From Variovorax paradoxus (lineage in GTDB: Bacteria; Pseudomonadota; Gammaproteobacteria; Burkholderiales; Burkholderiaceae_C): DNA of 64,000 nucleotides. A model generated the notes under the pieces. It saw only the letters and a program-made list of their open reading frames with translations, ran no database searches and had not been told where the DNA came from. The stretch spans positions 511,001-575,000 of the forward strand of contig NZ_CP091716.1 of NCBI RefSeq assembly GCF_022009635.1, written 5' to 3'. A program made the position numbers and the translations under genes. This document shows, piece by piece, positions 44,642-53,959 of the stretch (within the stretch, counting starts at the first letter, position 1; every line of letters begins with the position of its first letter).

Positions 44642-45481
44642 ATGAACGTAGAGCAACTCAAGCTACTCGCTCAACGCCTGCGCGGCGTGCTGGAGCGGCG
44701 GAATCAACCAATCGGGCACAGTCAATCGCTCGACGAGATTGCCGCCCTGCCGGGCTTGCGAAATTGGCCGGAGGTGCTTGCTTTTCCCCACCGGGTCGCC
44801 GCGTTTGAACTCGACATTCTTGTGGCAGAGCGTTTGGCGAGCAGATTGAAAGAGCACCACGCAGTCGACCTGATGCCGCGGGCGCTTCTAGGGGTTCTGG
44901 TTGGGAACGGAACCCGCCAGATTGCGGTGCAGAGCATCAATCCGTGGGATACGAGGAAGAGCGCCGTGTACGAAGTTGCTCTCGAATCATGCGAGTTCGC
45001 CTACATGCGAGTAGATGCGTCGAACTGCAGGAACAACGAGCGCGTGGTGGTAGTAGTCGATGCACAGCGCTTTCTGTCTCATTGGAGAGCTGACCGCAAT
45101 GGGCATCACGTGGCCGAGGCCAATGGGAATCCGAGCACCTGGATTCATGACTACAAATTTGAATTCGCCGTTGACGGTTTCGCGCTCGGTGCCGCGAACC
45201 CGGTTCCTCTAGCGCAAGTAGGATTCTGGCTCAAACCCAATGTTCGGCGATCCAAGATGAGCAATTTGATGGGTGATGCTTCTGAACCGTCGACTACGCC
45301 TGTCGTTGCGTTCACCGACGGCATCACGCGCACTTTTTGGCTGCTTGTGCAAGGTGCTCCGAGTTTTCCTGTCGAATGCTCGCGTAGTGAAGCCGAGCTG
45401 CTCTCGCACTGGTGTGGGGCCTCTGGCGTAGCGCCTCAAAGTGTCGCTGAGATCACGGGCATGACGGATGATTCCGATTGA
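44642..45481 (+). CDS. Hypothetical protein with a glyoxalase-related N-terminal motif
   Basis: This 279-residue protein begins MNVEQLKLLAQRLRGVLERR. Together with the next segment (PIGHSQSLDEIAALPGLRNW) this resembles the small helical 'glyoxalase-related' domain seen on cargo genes of mobile elements. The rest (YEVALESCEFAYMRVDASNC, TWIHDYKFEFAVDGFALGAA) is a mixed alpha/beta region I do not recognise. It lies between the border repeats and the 3' end of tniQ, convergent with it, probably as cargo. Confidence 0.55.
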   Translation: MNVEQLKLLAQRLRGVLERRNQPIGHSQSLDEIAALPGLRNWPEVLAFPHRVAAFELDILVAERLASRLKEHHAVDLMPRALLGVLVGNGTRQIAVQSINPWDTRKSAVYEVALESCEFAYMRVDASNCRNNERVVVVVDAQRFLSHWRADRNGHHVAEANGNPSTWIHDYKFEFAVDGFALGAANPVPLAQVGFWLKPNVRRSKMSNLMGDASEPSTTPVVAFTDGITRTFWLLVQGAPSFPVECSRSEAELLSHWCGASGVAPQSVAEITGMTDDSD

Positions 45482-45512
45482 TCAGCGGGGCTAGATTTCA
45501 ACTGGCCACAGC

Positions 45513-46664
45513 TTATGTCGCTAGCGGCAGTTCCCCCTCGGGGTCAGCGGGCTTTTTGACTACCGAGATGAGAACAGGTGGTTCCATGTGATCCCTCCCG
45601 ACGTCAAAGATGCGCTGATACGTGCGTCCACATCTGCAAGCGAAGATTCCGCAAATGCGCTTCCCATTGCGATGGACGCTTACGTGTTTGATGGGAGGCA
45701 CTTCATCATTTCTGTGAATCGGGTTCGGGCATTCCCAAGGCCCGTCCCCGAACACGGCCCGGTCCGGATAGTCCGCCATAAATTGGTCCAGCAGGACGTA
45801 GTACAGGGGATGCACCGCGGGCCTGTATTTGCGGAGCACCACCTGCACCCAATGAGAACTGCCCGCGCGCCCGCTCAGCGGACTTCGCAGCATTTCAAAA
45901 AACGGGCCTAGGGACCGGGTGATCAAATCCGCTGCGCGCGTCCGGTCAAGCTTTCCTGGCGAGCCCAATGTCTCGGCCAACCTCGAGACATAGTGAGCCG
46001 AGAGTTCCTGTGCAATTGGTGCTCCGTCGCCCGCGAGGAGTGCCTTGCTGCGCAGCGAAATGCGATGCAGCCTCGGGAGCTCGTGCCAGAGCCGCTCGGG
46101 AACGAGCGGACTCTTATCAGCAGGGCAAAGCTCGGCGGACGCAGGGTGGAAATACCTTTCCCGCATTGGGGCTCTGTACATACGCAACGATGTGCCGTGT
46201 GTCGGGCAGACCACCACGCCGGGTAACAGATGTTCACGCTTCCAGTAGAGCTCCCCGAATTGTGTGAGCATCTCCTTCCGGCACTCATCGCAGTACTTGA
46301 GTTGCACCATGCGTCCTGTGGAGAAAGCAAGCATCCCGCTGTGACGATTGTGCTTTTGCACGTGCGCGCAGCGCATTCTTTCGCGCAGTCGTTCGCGACC
46401 TGACGCTGATTCGAAGGCCGCAAAGTAGGGGAACAGGGTCAGCTCATCGATTATTCGGTCTGCGGTGAGGCCGGCGCGTTCCGGGATCTGGGTCGCCAAT
46501 ACTTCCAGGTTGCCTGGCATGTCGAAGACCGGCGTGGCGTATGGCAGCTTGAAGAGCTGCGTCATGAAGTCCCGCATGTCCGGCTGTCCCAGATGCCTCC
46601 ACAGCCTGGCCAGCACGCTGTAGAGGACTTCATCGGGATAGGGCTTGGGGAAGTACGTCAGCAT
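45513..46664 (-). CDS. tniQ: TniQ/TnsD-family target selector of a Tn7-like transposon
   Basis: This 383-residue protein starts MLTYFPKPYPDEVLYSVLAR, the typical TniQ opening. A zinc finger is formed by Cys125/Cys128 (KYCDECRKE) and Cys153/His156 (VVVCPTHGTSL). A C-terminal Cys-rich segment (CPNPIHR, CRCGRTYQRIFD) may bind a second metal. TniQ/TnsD proteins recognise the target site and recruit TnsC. It is shorter than Tn7 TnsD (about 500 residues) but longer than CRISPR-associated minimal TniQ. It lies 22 bp after tnsC, and no CRISPR genes are nearby. Confidence 0.85.
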   Translation of the reverse strand: MLTYFPKPYPDEVLYSVLARLWRHLGQPDMRDFMTQLFKLPYATPVFDMPGNLEVLATQIPERAGLTADRIIDELTLFPYFAAFESASGRERLRERMRCAHVQKHNRHSGMLAFSTGRMVQLKYCDECRKEMLTQFGELYWKREHLLPGVVVCPTHGTSLRMYRAPMRERYFHPASAELCPADKSPLVPERLWHELPRLHRISLRSKALLAGDGAPIAQELSAHYVSRLAETLGSPGKLDRTRAADLITRSLGPFFEMLRSPLSGRAGSSHWVQVVLRKYRPAVHPLYYVLLDQFMADYPDRAVFGDGPWECPNPIHRNDEVPPIKHVSVHRNGKRICGIFACRCGRTYQRIFDVGRDHMEPPVLISVVKKPADPEGELPLAT

Positions 46665-46686
46665 TTTCCTGAACCCAGCAAAGGAA

Positions 46687-48402
46687 TCACAGGAATACGG
46701 ATTCGGGCGTGAATTGCTTGATCACGCCGGCCGCCGTCAATGCATCGTACCCAGTGGCTCCGCCGTGGCCGCGTTGCAGAATGATTGCCCGAAGGTCGTC
46801 TGGCGGAAGTGGCGGTGCTGGTACCGTCCTCGGTGGCGAGGCTGCAGCTTCGGATTGAGAAGTTCTCTTTTTTGTCTGGCTGCGGGCCTTGGGCGGCTTT
46901 GGCGTCCTGGGCCCTTCCGAAGCCTCCTCGGCCAGCATTTTCAGGACTTGCGAGGGACTTAGGGACGCCGCCGCTGGGCCGACCTTGGCGATCAGGACGG
47001 CCGCCACGTCGTGCGCCACTCCGATGGACGTCAGCGCGGTAAGAAGCGAGTCGTTCATCTGTTGAGTTTCCGGAGGTGCCGGTAATACAGCGGACGTGGC
47101 TTCGGATGGATCCTCGGCTGATGAAGGGTCGTTTGCGAAGGCCGCATCGTTGCCGGCTACAGCGTCCTGGAGCACCGTCTCGATGTGCATGTAGAGCGGC
47201 TGCAGATCGTCGTACTTCGTGAGCGCCTTCTTGTCGCCACGACGCAGCGCCCTGAGCATGGGTTGGATCATGGCGAATTCTTCCTTTGCAACCTGCTTGA
47301 GCAGCGAGCAGGTCAGCTCCTCCGGCGAGCTCGGACGGGACTCTGCAATGGTGATCAGTCGCATCTGCGCGAGCATGAACAGGATCACCAGAAGGCTGGT
47401 GATGCCTTGGGTCAGGTCGTGTAGCGTCTGACAGAGCTCTGTCGTCAGCGGCATGAACTGGCAAGTCCATTGATGCTTCCAGAGCTTCCTCACGAAATGC
47501 GTCCAAGTCTTGTCGCACGGCATCGGATTCCACGTGAGCCCGCCCAGCATGCTCGAGCGGCGGCCCTGCCGAAAGTTTCTCGTGAGGATGGGTTCGGCCT
47601 TGGGTGTGCCGATCATCAGGACCGAAACGCCAACCTGGTTTTCCAGCTTCACCAAGAAACTCAGCACCTCTTCACCCAGCTGTCCTCGAGCTTGCTGCAA
47701 ATGCTGAACCTCGTCCACCACGAGCAGGCCGATCGCATGCAAGGTGACGACCTCGGCCATGTGGACGATCAGTTCGTCGACGCCAGTTCCCTTTTTGACG
47801 TACCACTGAAAGTACTTTGTTCCGAGCAGACGATCCACCGACTTGAAGAAGTCGATGCAAAGCTGTTTGGGACCACCGGTGTGTGGACTCTCCAGTCGCA
47901 GCCAGGCGATTTGTGTCATGCACGCAAAACCACCATGCTCGATGCATTGGGGGTAGTAGCCCAAGACCCGTGCGACCGCACGCGTCTTGCCAATCCCTGA
48001 GCAACCGATGAGAGCGTTAGACAGCGCAGTGGATTCGAATGGCGGGGACACCGCAGACGCTGCTGTCTCGCTGTTGCTCATGGCGGTACGCACGCCCCCT
48101 GCCAGGCGAGCCGCGTGACCAGGCTCGAGTGGGTTCCTTCCCATGTAGCCGCGACGCAGCATCATGTCGACGCGTTCTGCGAGTTTGACCTGGCGCTCGG
48201 TCGGTTCGAAGTAGCTGCCCAAGCGCAGCACGCAGTGCTTGCGCAGCTTCGCGGGGTAGTCTCGCTCATGCTCACTGAAGACTACACCTTGCTGGAGCAC
48301 CTTAATCCATTCGCTGCGCGAAAGAATTGGCGGTAAAGCCGCAATGAAGGGGTTGGCGTCGTATTCAGGAAGACTGACTGCATTCTGATAGTCGAAGGTC
48401 AT
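46687..48402 (-). CDS. tnsC: TnsC-like AAA+ ATPase of a Tn7-like transposon
   Basis: This 571-residue protein has Walker A GCSGIGKT at residues 133-140 and Walker B LLVVDEVQHL at about 227-236, followed by the sensor region VSVLMIGTPKAEPIL. The N terminus (PFIAALPPILSRSEWIKVLQ) is TnsC-like. The C-terminal third is a Pro/Ala-rich tail with a putative helical module. TnsC polymerises on target DNA and links the target selector to TnsA/TnsB. The start ATG overlaps the tnsB stop (ATGA). Confidence 0.88.
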   Translation of the reverse strand: MTFDYQNAVSLPEYDANPFIAALPPILSRSEWIKVLQQGVVFSEHERDYPAKLRKHCVLRLGSYFEPTERQVKLAERVDMMLRRGYMGRNPLEPGHAARLAGGVRTAMSNSETAASAVSPPFESTALSNALIGCSGIGKTRAVARVLGYYPQCIEHGGFACMTQIAWLRLESPHTGGPKQLCIDFFKSVDRLLGTKYFQWYVKKGTGVDELIVHMAEVVTLHAIGLLVVDEVQHLQQARGQLGEEVLSFLVKLENQVGVSVLMIGTPKAEPILTRNFRQGRRSSMLGGLTWNPMPCDKTWTHFVRKLWKHQWTCQFMPLTTELCQTLHDLTQGITSLLVILFMLAQMRLITIAESRPSSPEELTCSLLKQVAKEEFAMIQPMLRALRRGDKKALTKYDDLQPLYMHIETVLQDAVAGNDAAFANDPSSAEDPSEATSAVLPAPPETQQMNDSLLTALTSIGVAHDVAAVLIAKVGPAAASLSPSQVLKMLAEEASEGPRTPKPPKARSQTKKRTSQSEAAASPPRTVPAPPLPPDDLRAIILQRGHGGATGYDALTAAGVIKQFTPESVFL

Positions 48403-50669
48403 GGCTGTGCTCCGTCGGTGTCGAGTTCGGTGATGTCGGGTTCGTCGTAGTCGTTGCGACGGTCTTTCAGAAATGGCAGTACCGTGGTTTTCGCCGGACG
48501 CGCTGCCTGATTCGCCGTTGCGCCGAGGCGGAATCGCTCCTCGGCGCGCCGATCATCTTTTTCCTGAGCGCGGTTTTCCCTGATGTTTGACACACGGCTG
48601 TGGTCGCTCTCGCCATCGGGAGGGGGTTGCTTGGCAAGAGCCGCTTCCACGGTGGAATTGATGACGCCAATCATTCGGGAGGTGGCCATCTGGGCCTCGG
48701 TGCGGTGGTTGGCTGAGTTGTTGGCGCTGAGGGTCAGCGCCTCGTCGATCTCCTGCAGCGAAAGTCCGCGCAAGGCGCGGCTGCGATCGGTCATGGAGCA
48801 CGTGTCGAATGCCATGGGCTCATCCCCGTGAATGTAGATCTCGTCCATTCCCCTGGGGTCATACGAGACATCAACGACCCGTCCCTTGCCTTGCCGGGCC
48901 TGGTCGAACCATCGCTGCGCCATGGCCCGCTCGCCGCTGTAGAAGGCACCCTGGAACTTGATTCCCTCGGTGGTCACACTGGCCTTGCCCGTGGGCATCA
49001 ACGAGAACTTCACCAACTCTTCCGGGTACCGCCGAAGTGAACCGCTGCGATGAACAATGCCCCAGTTCCACAGGTCCAAAGGGACCGGCTTCACGGCGTC
49101 GGCCAGGACGCCGCGATCGGGGTCATATTCAGCCAGCTCATGATGATTGTTGAAACGCAGAACGCAGGCGATGAAGATTCGCGTGAAGTCGTCGAGATCG
49201 AGCACCGCGTCAAGACGGTAGTCGTTGCCACCGCGCACCCGGTAGTCCGGCTTGATGTACCCGGGGGTGTAGGGCTTGAACTTCGCGGGCAGTAGGAGGA
49301 ATCGCGATTCAACGATGCCCTTCCAGTCTGCGCGGTAGGCTGCCGCGTTCTCGATCATGATGTTGAAGTTCGCGCTCAGGACGTCGACGTGATGGCTTTC
49401 CATTTCGCCGCGGTCACCCAACAGATAGGTGCAAAGGTGCTGGCAAGGCCAGTCTTCCTGCTTGATGGCTATGCCGTACTTCGCGCAGAAGGCGACTTTG
49501 TCGGCGGCCGCGTTGGCCAACGCCATCATGGCGCCGACCCATGACGGCCCCTCCAAGCCAATGTAAATACCCACGATCATTCGCGAGAACGTATCAATCA
49601 CCACGTACAGGACGGGTCGCCCGACTATTCGCCGACGGTTGAGCCTGGATACAACGTAGACATCTGCGATGGTCGCGTCGATCACGTAACGTGCGCCGGG
49701 ACCCCATACACCTGTGGTGGCGGTTCCGGTGTAGCCGCGAAGATCCTTGTCGTAAACCCGGGCGCCCACCCGCCGGCGTTTCAGGTTCAGCGAATCGCCT
49801 TCGCGGTAGAACCAGTACTTGAACTCGCCGAACGTCGGAATGCCCGACTCCTTGGGATCGCTGTCAGGTATTCCCGACTCATTTGCAGCGCCGCTCGCTA
49901 TCCCCTTCGGCAGGTATCGAATCTCCCCTGTCTCGGGGTCGACCTCTTGCTTCGTGAAGAATTTCTCCACCATGTCGTCGTAGATTCCGGGCAGAGTAAA
50001 CGCGTTTTCTTTCCCGTACCTCTGGATAGCGGCCTTGAACACATTGCGGATCGCCTTATGCGCGTTGATGCCGATCTCATCGCCATATATGCGCGGACGC
50101 CCTCGCTTGGGGCTGTCGGGAGTGCACGGGCGCACAACGCCCTTGGCGCCGCAGTTTTGATAATCGGGTAACAAGGCGTTTGGCGTCTGGCCGCGCTGCC
50201 AGTAGCGTCGCAGGTGCCCATAGAGCGTGGGCTTTGTTGCTTTACCCTCGCTTTTTTTACCTATCCTGCTTTGAACAAGGACTGAGCGCTCTCGAGGAAA
50301 GAAGATCTGGATCTGTTGCACCAAGTCCTTGATAAGCGCCCAGGCCCTGTCGCGCAGTTTGATGAGACTTTTCTTCCATGGCTTGCCGCCGTTGCTGCGC
50401 AAGAATGGGTCTGGCATCAAGAGATGTGCAGTTCCCGCGAGCAAATCGTTCGTGAGTTCCTGCGAGTCCTTTCCAAAAGGAAGGGCGTGAGGTGCGTCGA
50501 TGTCGATGACGAACCATATGGAGGCCACCTTCGTCTCTGATGGCTGTGGCTGTTCGTCCTGGTTCGCGCCGGGCGGTTCGGGGCGCACGACTTCATGCAG
50601 GCGAAGCAGCCGCAGGCGTTGCCCGCCGTCGGGGTAGACCAGGATGTCATTGGTCAAAAGGGGGCTCAT
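48399..50669 (-). CDS. tnsB: TnsB-like DDE transposase of a Tn7-like transposon
   Basis: From ATG 50669, which overlaps the tnsA stop, the product is 756 residues. The retroviral-integrase-type core shows RYVIDATIADVYVVSRLNRR (Asp331), YLLGDRGEMESHHVDVLSAN (Asp419) and ADWKGIVESRFLLLP (Glu454), a complete DDE triad. N-terminal helical DNA-binding domains and a charged C-terminal tail that would contact TnsC flank it. TnsB makes the 3' strand cuts and joins the element to the target. Intact and full-length. Confidence 0.92.
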   Translation of the reverse strand: MSPLLTNDILVYPDGGQRLRLLRLHEVVRPEPPGANQDEQPQPSETKVASIWFVIDIDAPHALPFGKDSQELTNDLLAGTAHLLMPDPFLRSNGGKPWKKSLIKLRDRAWALIKDLVQQIQIFFPRERSVLVQSRIGKKSEGKATKPTLYGHLRRYWQRGQTPNALLPDYQNCGAKGVVRPCTPDSPKRGRPRIYGDEIGINAHKAIRNVFKAAIQRYGKENAFTLPGIYDDMVEKFFTKQEVDPETGEIRYLPKGIASGAANESGIPDSDPKESGIPTFGEFKYWFYREGDSLNLKRRRVGARVYDKDLRGYTGTATTGVWGPGARYVIDATIADVYVVSRLNRRRIVGRPVLYVVIDTFSRMIVGIYIGLEGPSWVGAMMALANAAADKVAFCAKYGIAIKQEDWPCQHLCTYLLGDRGEMESHHVDVLSANFNIMIENAAAYRADWKGIVESRFLLLPAKFKPYTPGYIKPDYRVRGGNDYRLDAVLDLDDFTRIFIACVLRFNNHHELAEYDPDRGVLADAVKPVPLDLWNWGIVHRSGSLRRYPEELVKFSLMPTGKASVTTEGIKFQGAFYSGERAMAQRWFDQARQGKGRVVDVSYDPRGMDEIYIHGDEPMAFDTCSMTDRSRALRGLSLQEIDEALTLSANNSANHRTEAQMATSRMIGVINSTVEAALAKQPPPDGESDHSRVSNIRENRAQEKDDRRAEERFRLGATANQAARPAKTTVLPFLKDRRNDYDEPDITELDTDGAQP

Positions 50670-51535
50670 GCTGCAGCCCTCCATTCCGCGTTATCAGCGA
50701 AGGGCGTTGCAGGCATTGCTGAAGCCGGCACGACCTGAAACCCACTTGCAGGCTCCATGATGTCGAACGGGCGATTCAGGTCGAAAGCCACCCGCTTGGT
50801 GGAGGCGAGGTGGCGCAGCATCATCAGTCCCTCTCCGGGCTGGTGGCCCCAGCGATCCTGCAGTTGCTCGAGCAGTCGGTGAAGCGAGACGGCACCGGCG
50901 CTGGCGAGCCCGTGCAAAACCTGGTCACGGCGATCGGACCAATAGTTCGGATGCGGGGCCTCGAGGTGTTCCAGCGACTGCATTTCGTACAGCCACTCGA
51001 GGTTGCCAACCCTCACCTGGGGATAGTCCTTTTCGGTCACCAGGCGCCAGGGGCGGCCGAGTGCCTGCCAGAAACGCCGCTCGATCTCGAGCTTCTCGAT
51101 GCTGCGAGGATTGTCCAGTTCGCTCTGCGGCTTACATGCCACCGGAAAATCCTGTTCCTCGCCGTCGATCAAGGCCGTCACGAGGAAGTCCGTCGTCATC
51201 ACGATGTCCACGCCAGTATCCCGATCGCGCGGACTTGTCACGCCCATGTTCGCTGCAATGGCACGTGTCTTTGCGCGATCGAGCGGGTACTGCTCTCGGA
51301 TGTCGATCACGTAATCGTTCCAGTCGAACAGCATCAATACCGCACGCTCGATTTTTGAGAGTACGTGATGCACCCTATGGGACTTGCGACCCTGCAGCCT
51401 GGAGGACAGGCCTGTTGAGGAAAGGTCGTGGATCGTCAACCACGGTAGGTAGTCGGCACCGCGCCCTTGGCCTCGGCCTTGCTTCAAGAAGCGGGCGATC
51501 TTGTCTTCGTCGAACGAGTAACGGCGTTTAGCCAT
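50666..51535 (-). CDS. tnsA: TnsA-like endonuclease of a Tn7-like transposon
   Basis: This 289-residue restriction-like nuclease starts MAKRRYSFDEDKIARFLKQG. Catalytic residues fit TnsA: Glu63 (SKIERAVLMLFDW), Asp116 (VMTTDFLVTAL) and Lys135 (FPVACKPQSEL). The C-terminal winged-helix region would bind TnsC. TnsA cuts the 5' strands, so with TnsB the element should move by cut-and-paste. It is the first gene of the tnsA-B-C-tniQ operon, all joined by 4-bp overlaps or very short gaps. Confidence 0.9.
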   Translation of the reverse strand: MAKRRYSFDEDKIARFLKQGRGQGRGADYLPWLTIHDLSSTGLSSRLQGRKSHRVHHVLSKIERAVLMLFDWNDYVIDIREQYPLDRAKTRAIAANMGVTSPRDRDTGVDIVMTTDFLVTALIDGEEQDFPVACKPQSELDNPRSIEKLEIERRFWQALGRPWRLVTEKDYPQVRVGNLEWLYEMQSLEHLEAPHPNYWSDRRDQVLHGLASAGAVSLHRLLEQLQDRWGHQPGEGLMMLRHLASTKRVAFDLNRPFDIMEPASGFQVVPASAMPATPFADNAEWRAAA

Positions 51536-52050
51536 GGCGGACCTCCGTATCGCTCAAGCACCTGCGAGAGTTTTGGAAGAGCCCAGAAAGGTGAGTCGTG
51601 ACGGCGCCGCGTGCGGAGCGCGGCTGTTGTTCGCAACAGCGCTGCCGGGATGGCAGCAGATGGGGCATGGGGTGGTTCATTGACTTCCTCTTTTGCAAAA
51701 AATGCCCTTTCAGGCGCATTGCATGGGAAGACCCGCGACAGCCGTCCATCCGGTCGACGCGCAGACGCACACGTCGGTGCTGTGGCACCAGTGCTACGTA
51801 TTGCGCCGACCCAGTCGGACAGATCACGACCAAATTGAAGACGAACGCCTCCCCAGCACGAAGGTCTTGAAACCTCGCGCCAGTGGCAGTAGAGTCAGCG
51901 TTGTGTGAGTGCAGCGCAGACCTAAAAAGGCCCGTACGTAGTTCCTAGGCTGCGTATGGGCCTTCTGCCATCAGTGGTCAATCAATGCTTCGGGTTCTTC
52001 TCGTGCTCCTTTCCTGCCCGATCACCTGCACTCAAGGCAAGCTGATCTGG
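51536..52050. other. Non-coding stretch upstream of tnsA
   Basis: No gene is visible in this 515-bp gap. It should contain the tnsA promoter and, if the layout follows Tn7, possibly one transposon end, though I could not identify terminal repeats. A 7-bp perfect dyad (gctgttg ttcg caacagc) lies at 51623-51640. Confidence 0.4.
51927..51964 (-). terminator. Rho-independent terminator for the minus-strand regulator gene
   Basis: A 15-bp stem with two wobble positions (aaggcccgtacgtag and ctgcgtatgggcctt), read on the minus strand, is followed by tttttag. It ends transcription from the gene at 52051-52353. Confidence 0.75.
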
Positions 52051-52353
52051 CTACGGTTCGTTTGATCCTGTACCTGCCGACACCAGGTAGGCGGCGACAT
52101 CCGCGGCGAGGACATACGTCCCTCGCCGGTGCGGTGTGTCCATGCAGCGAATCGGGAGATGCCCGCGCTCCAGGCTTTTCTCCAGCGCTGAAACTGTCTT
52201 GAAGCGCAGTACCTCGGCCAGCGCTGGCGAATCCAGCACGGGCCCGTAACGCGACATCAGAAAAGCCTCGATGCGCTGCTGCTGTGCATGCCTGTGTGCG
52301 CCCGCGCACTGCGCTGGTTGAGGTGGCGCTACATCCATCTGATTCGAAGTCAT
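52051..52353 (-). CDS. Small DNA-binding protein (MerR/excisionase-like)
   Basis: Using ATG 52353 the product is 100 residues. The region SPALAEVLRFKTVSALEKSL then ERGHLPIRCMDTPHRRGTYV and LAADVAAYL reads as a helix-turn-helix with a short wing, as in excisionase, PrtN or AlpA-like regulators. An in-frame ATG at 52419 would add 22 residues. It is followed by a strong terminator. It is probably a regulator of the island; the exact family is uncertain. Confidence 0.6.
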   Translation of the reverse strand: MTSNQMDVAPPQPAQCAGAHRHAQQQRIEAFLMSRYGPVLDSPALAEVLRFKTVSALEKSLERGHLPIRCMDTPHRRGTYVLAADVAAYLVSAGTGSNEP

Positions 52354-52602
52354 CTCGCCATGATGAGCGAGGCGGCCCCCTGTGAAAAGTCGCAAAAACA
52401 GGCCGCCGACGGTGCGCATCAGCCGAAATCGGACATGGATTTACTCCGTGCAGTAGGACTGCGCGGAGCAAATCTGTCCCCGCATACAAAGCCCAAGATT
52501 TCCAACTCATTTTTGAGTTAGGCTTCGCTGCGTGTTAACGAGCCCCAGAGGCAAAATAAAAAATCACGCTGGTGTTGCAGAAGTGCGGAATCGCCCCCCG
52601 TC

Positions 52603-53187
52603 GTGCTTTGTCACCCCTCGTCGCCCCTTTCTCCGACCAAACCTGAACCGGTGCACGTTTCTTGTCACGCCCTGCTTTTGCCCCGATTGGCGGCGATCGG
52701 AGAGCTCGCGAACCGCTTCATTTCGGAGGCTGCCGGCAGAGCGGGGCTTAACGCAACCCAGTGGCTCATCGGGTTTCATCTCGAGAAGCACGCGTCCGTG
52801 GGGGAGCGCTCAGCGATGAGCCCGAAGCGATTGGCGGCACTCATGATGTGTCCCCAGACGCGCGTCATCACGCAACTCACGACGATGCAACGCAAGGGTC
52901 TGATCGAGCCGATCGTCTTCGACCCTGCGATGCCTCCTCCTTCACCTTCCGAGGGTCGCAAGTTCTATGCGCTGACGACGGCCGGCTTGAGGTTGATCAA
53001 CAGAAGCATGCGTGATTCGGCGCCAGGGGACGAGGTGTTTGCGAGCTTGCTGTCTTCCAAGCTGGCCGGCGAGATCAAGCACCTTCACAACAGACTTGAG
53101 GACGCCTCCGTGGAGGACTTGCTGGGTTCCGTGGCGGATCTTCAAGCCGCAGTGAGGCAGCGGGTCGTGAAGAGGACTCGTCGGTGA
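52603..53187 (+). CDS. MarR-like winged-helix regulator
   Basis: This 194-residue protein contains LAAIGELANRFISEAAGRAG, SPKRLAALMMCPQTRVITQL then TTMQRKGLIEPIVFDPAMPP, and EGRKFYALTTAGLRLINRSM. The recognition helix, wing and dimerisation helices are in MarR order. The start is uncertain because the first 25 residues are not conserved-looking. It stands alone and is convergent with the PIN-domain gene. Confidence 0.65.
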   Translation: MLCHPSSPLSPTKPEPVHVSCHALLLPRLAAIGELANRFISEAAGRAGLNATQWLIGFHLEKHASVGERSAMSPKRLAALMMCPQTRVITQLTTMQRKGLIEPIVFDPAMPPPSPSEGRKFYALTTAGLRLINRSMRDSAPGDEVFASLLSSKLAGEIKHLHNRLEDASVEDLLGSVADLQAAVRQRVVKRTRR

Positions 53188-53254
53188 TAAGTTTGCGTAC
53201 TTAGCAGGCCACAGCATGTGGCGTCTTCGAGCACGGCTGCCGATGCTCCGGAAC

Positions 53255-53959
53255 TCAGACACCGAGAATGTGCTTTGCCAAATCCCATGTTGACGCGTAC
53301 TCGATATTGAGCGGCGCGAACTCGGTGGCCAGCTCAGCTCGAAGTCGGGAACCGGGCGCTTCGGCATAGTCCTTCGTATTCGACGAGACGAAGACCACGG
53401 GTGCCGTGAGCCCGTCCTCCCGCAAGTCCCGGATCGCTTCCAAGTAAGTCTCGATGACAACGCAATCCTTCATCGAATCCTTGCCTTTGTGCGCTGGCGC
53501 TTGAGCTTGGTTCAGCCGAGACAACGCTCTTCCAGCCGTGTCGTTGGATTGTGGAACATTGAGCGCCGCAAGAACCCAGCGATCCACCGCTGCGCGAGCG
53601 CGAACCACATGATCGTCCAAATGAGAAAGATCGGTGCTTCCAACTGCGCCAAGAGCGGATGCGATGGCGTCGATGCGCTTCACCCGGTCACCGAGTCTCG
53701 CCATGGCGTCCTTGGCCTCTTCTTGGACGTGATCTACGTGTTCGACAAGTTCAAGCTGCACTTGCGTGGCGATCAGACCGACAAGGATGGTTTTCGATTC
53801 GACCGCTGCGAGCAATCCCATCCCGGCACTAACATGATGGGCATGCATCGTGTCCCGGTTTGGGTCTCGCATGATGTCGAGAATTGAGCATGTGTCCAAG
53901 CATAGGACCGGCGCAGCCAAGTCAACGAGGCGCGCAATCTCCGCAGCGGGCAGGGCCAT
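53255..53959 (-). CDS. PIN-domain protein (putative nuclease)
   Basis: This 234-residue protein is read from ATG 53959, which shares a base with the preceding gene's stop (TAATG). The N-terminal VLCLDTCSILDIMRDPNRDT has the PIN acidic pair. Later SMKDCVVIETYLEAIRDLRE and APVVFVSSNTKDYAEAP supply the other acidic positions and the S/T-N-T-KD motif. PIN proteins are metal-dependent RNases, often toxins or defence effectors. It is coupled to the uncharacterised upstream gene. Confidence 0.75.
   Translation of the reverse strand: MALPAAEIARLVDLAAPVLCLDTCSILDIMRDPNRDTMHAHHVSAGMGLLAAVESKTILVGLIATQVQLELVEHVDHVQEEAKDAMARLGDRVKRIDAIASALGAVGSTDLSHLDDHVVRARAAVDRWVLAALNVPQSNDTAGRALSRLNQAQAPAHKGKDSMKDCVVIETYLEAIRDLREDGLTAPVVFVSSNTKDYAEAPGSRLRAELATEFAPLNIEYASTWDLAKHILGV

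Noticed and set aside
45513..51535. CRISPR-associated transposon
   Set aside because: No CRISPR repeats, cas5/6/7/8 or cas12k-like genes were seen near the tns genes in this window.
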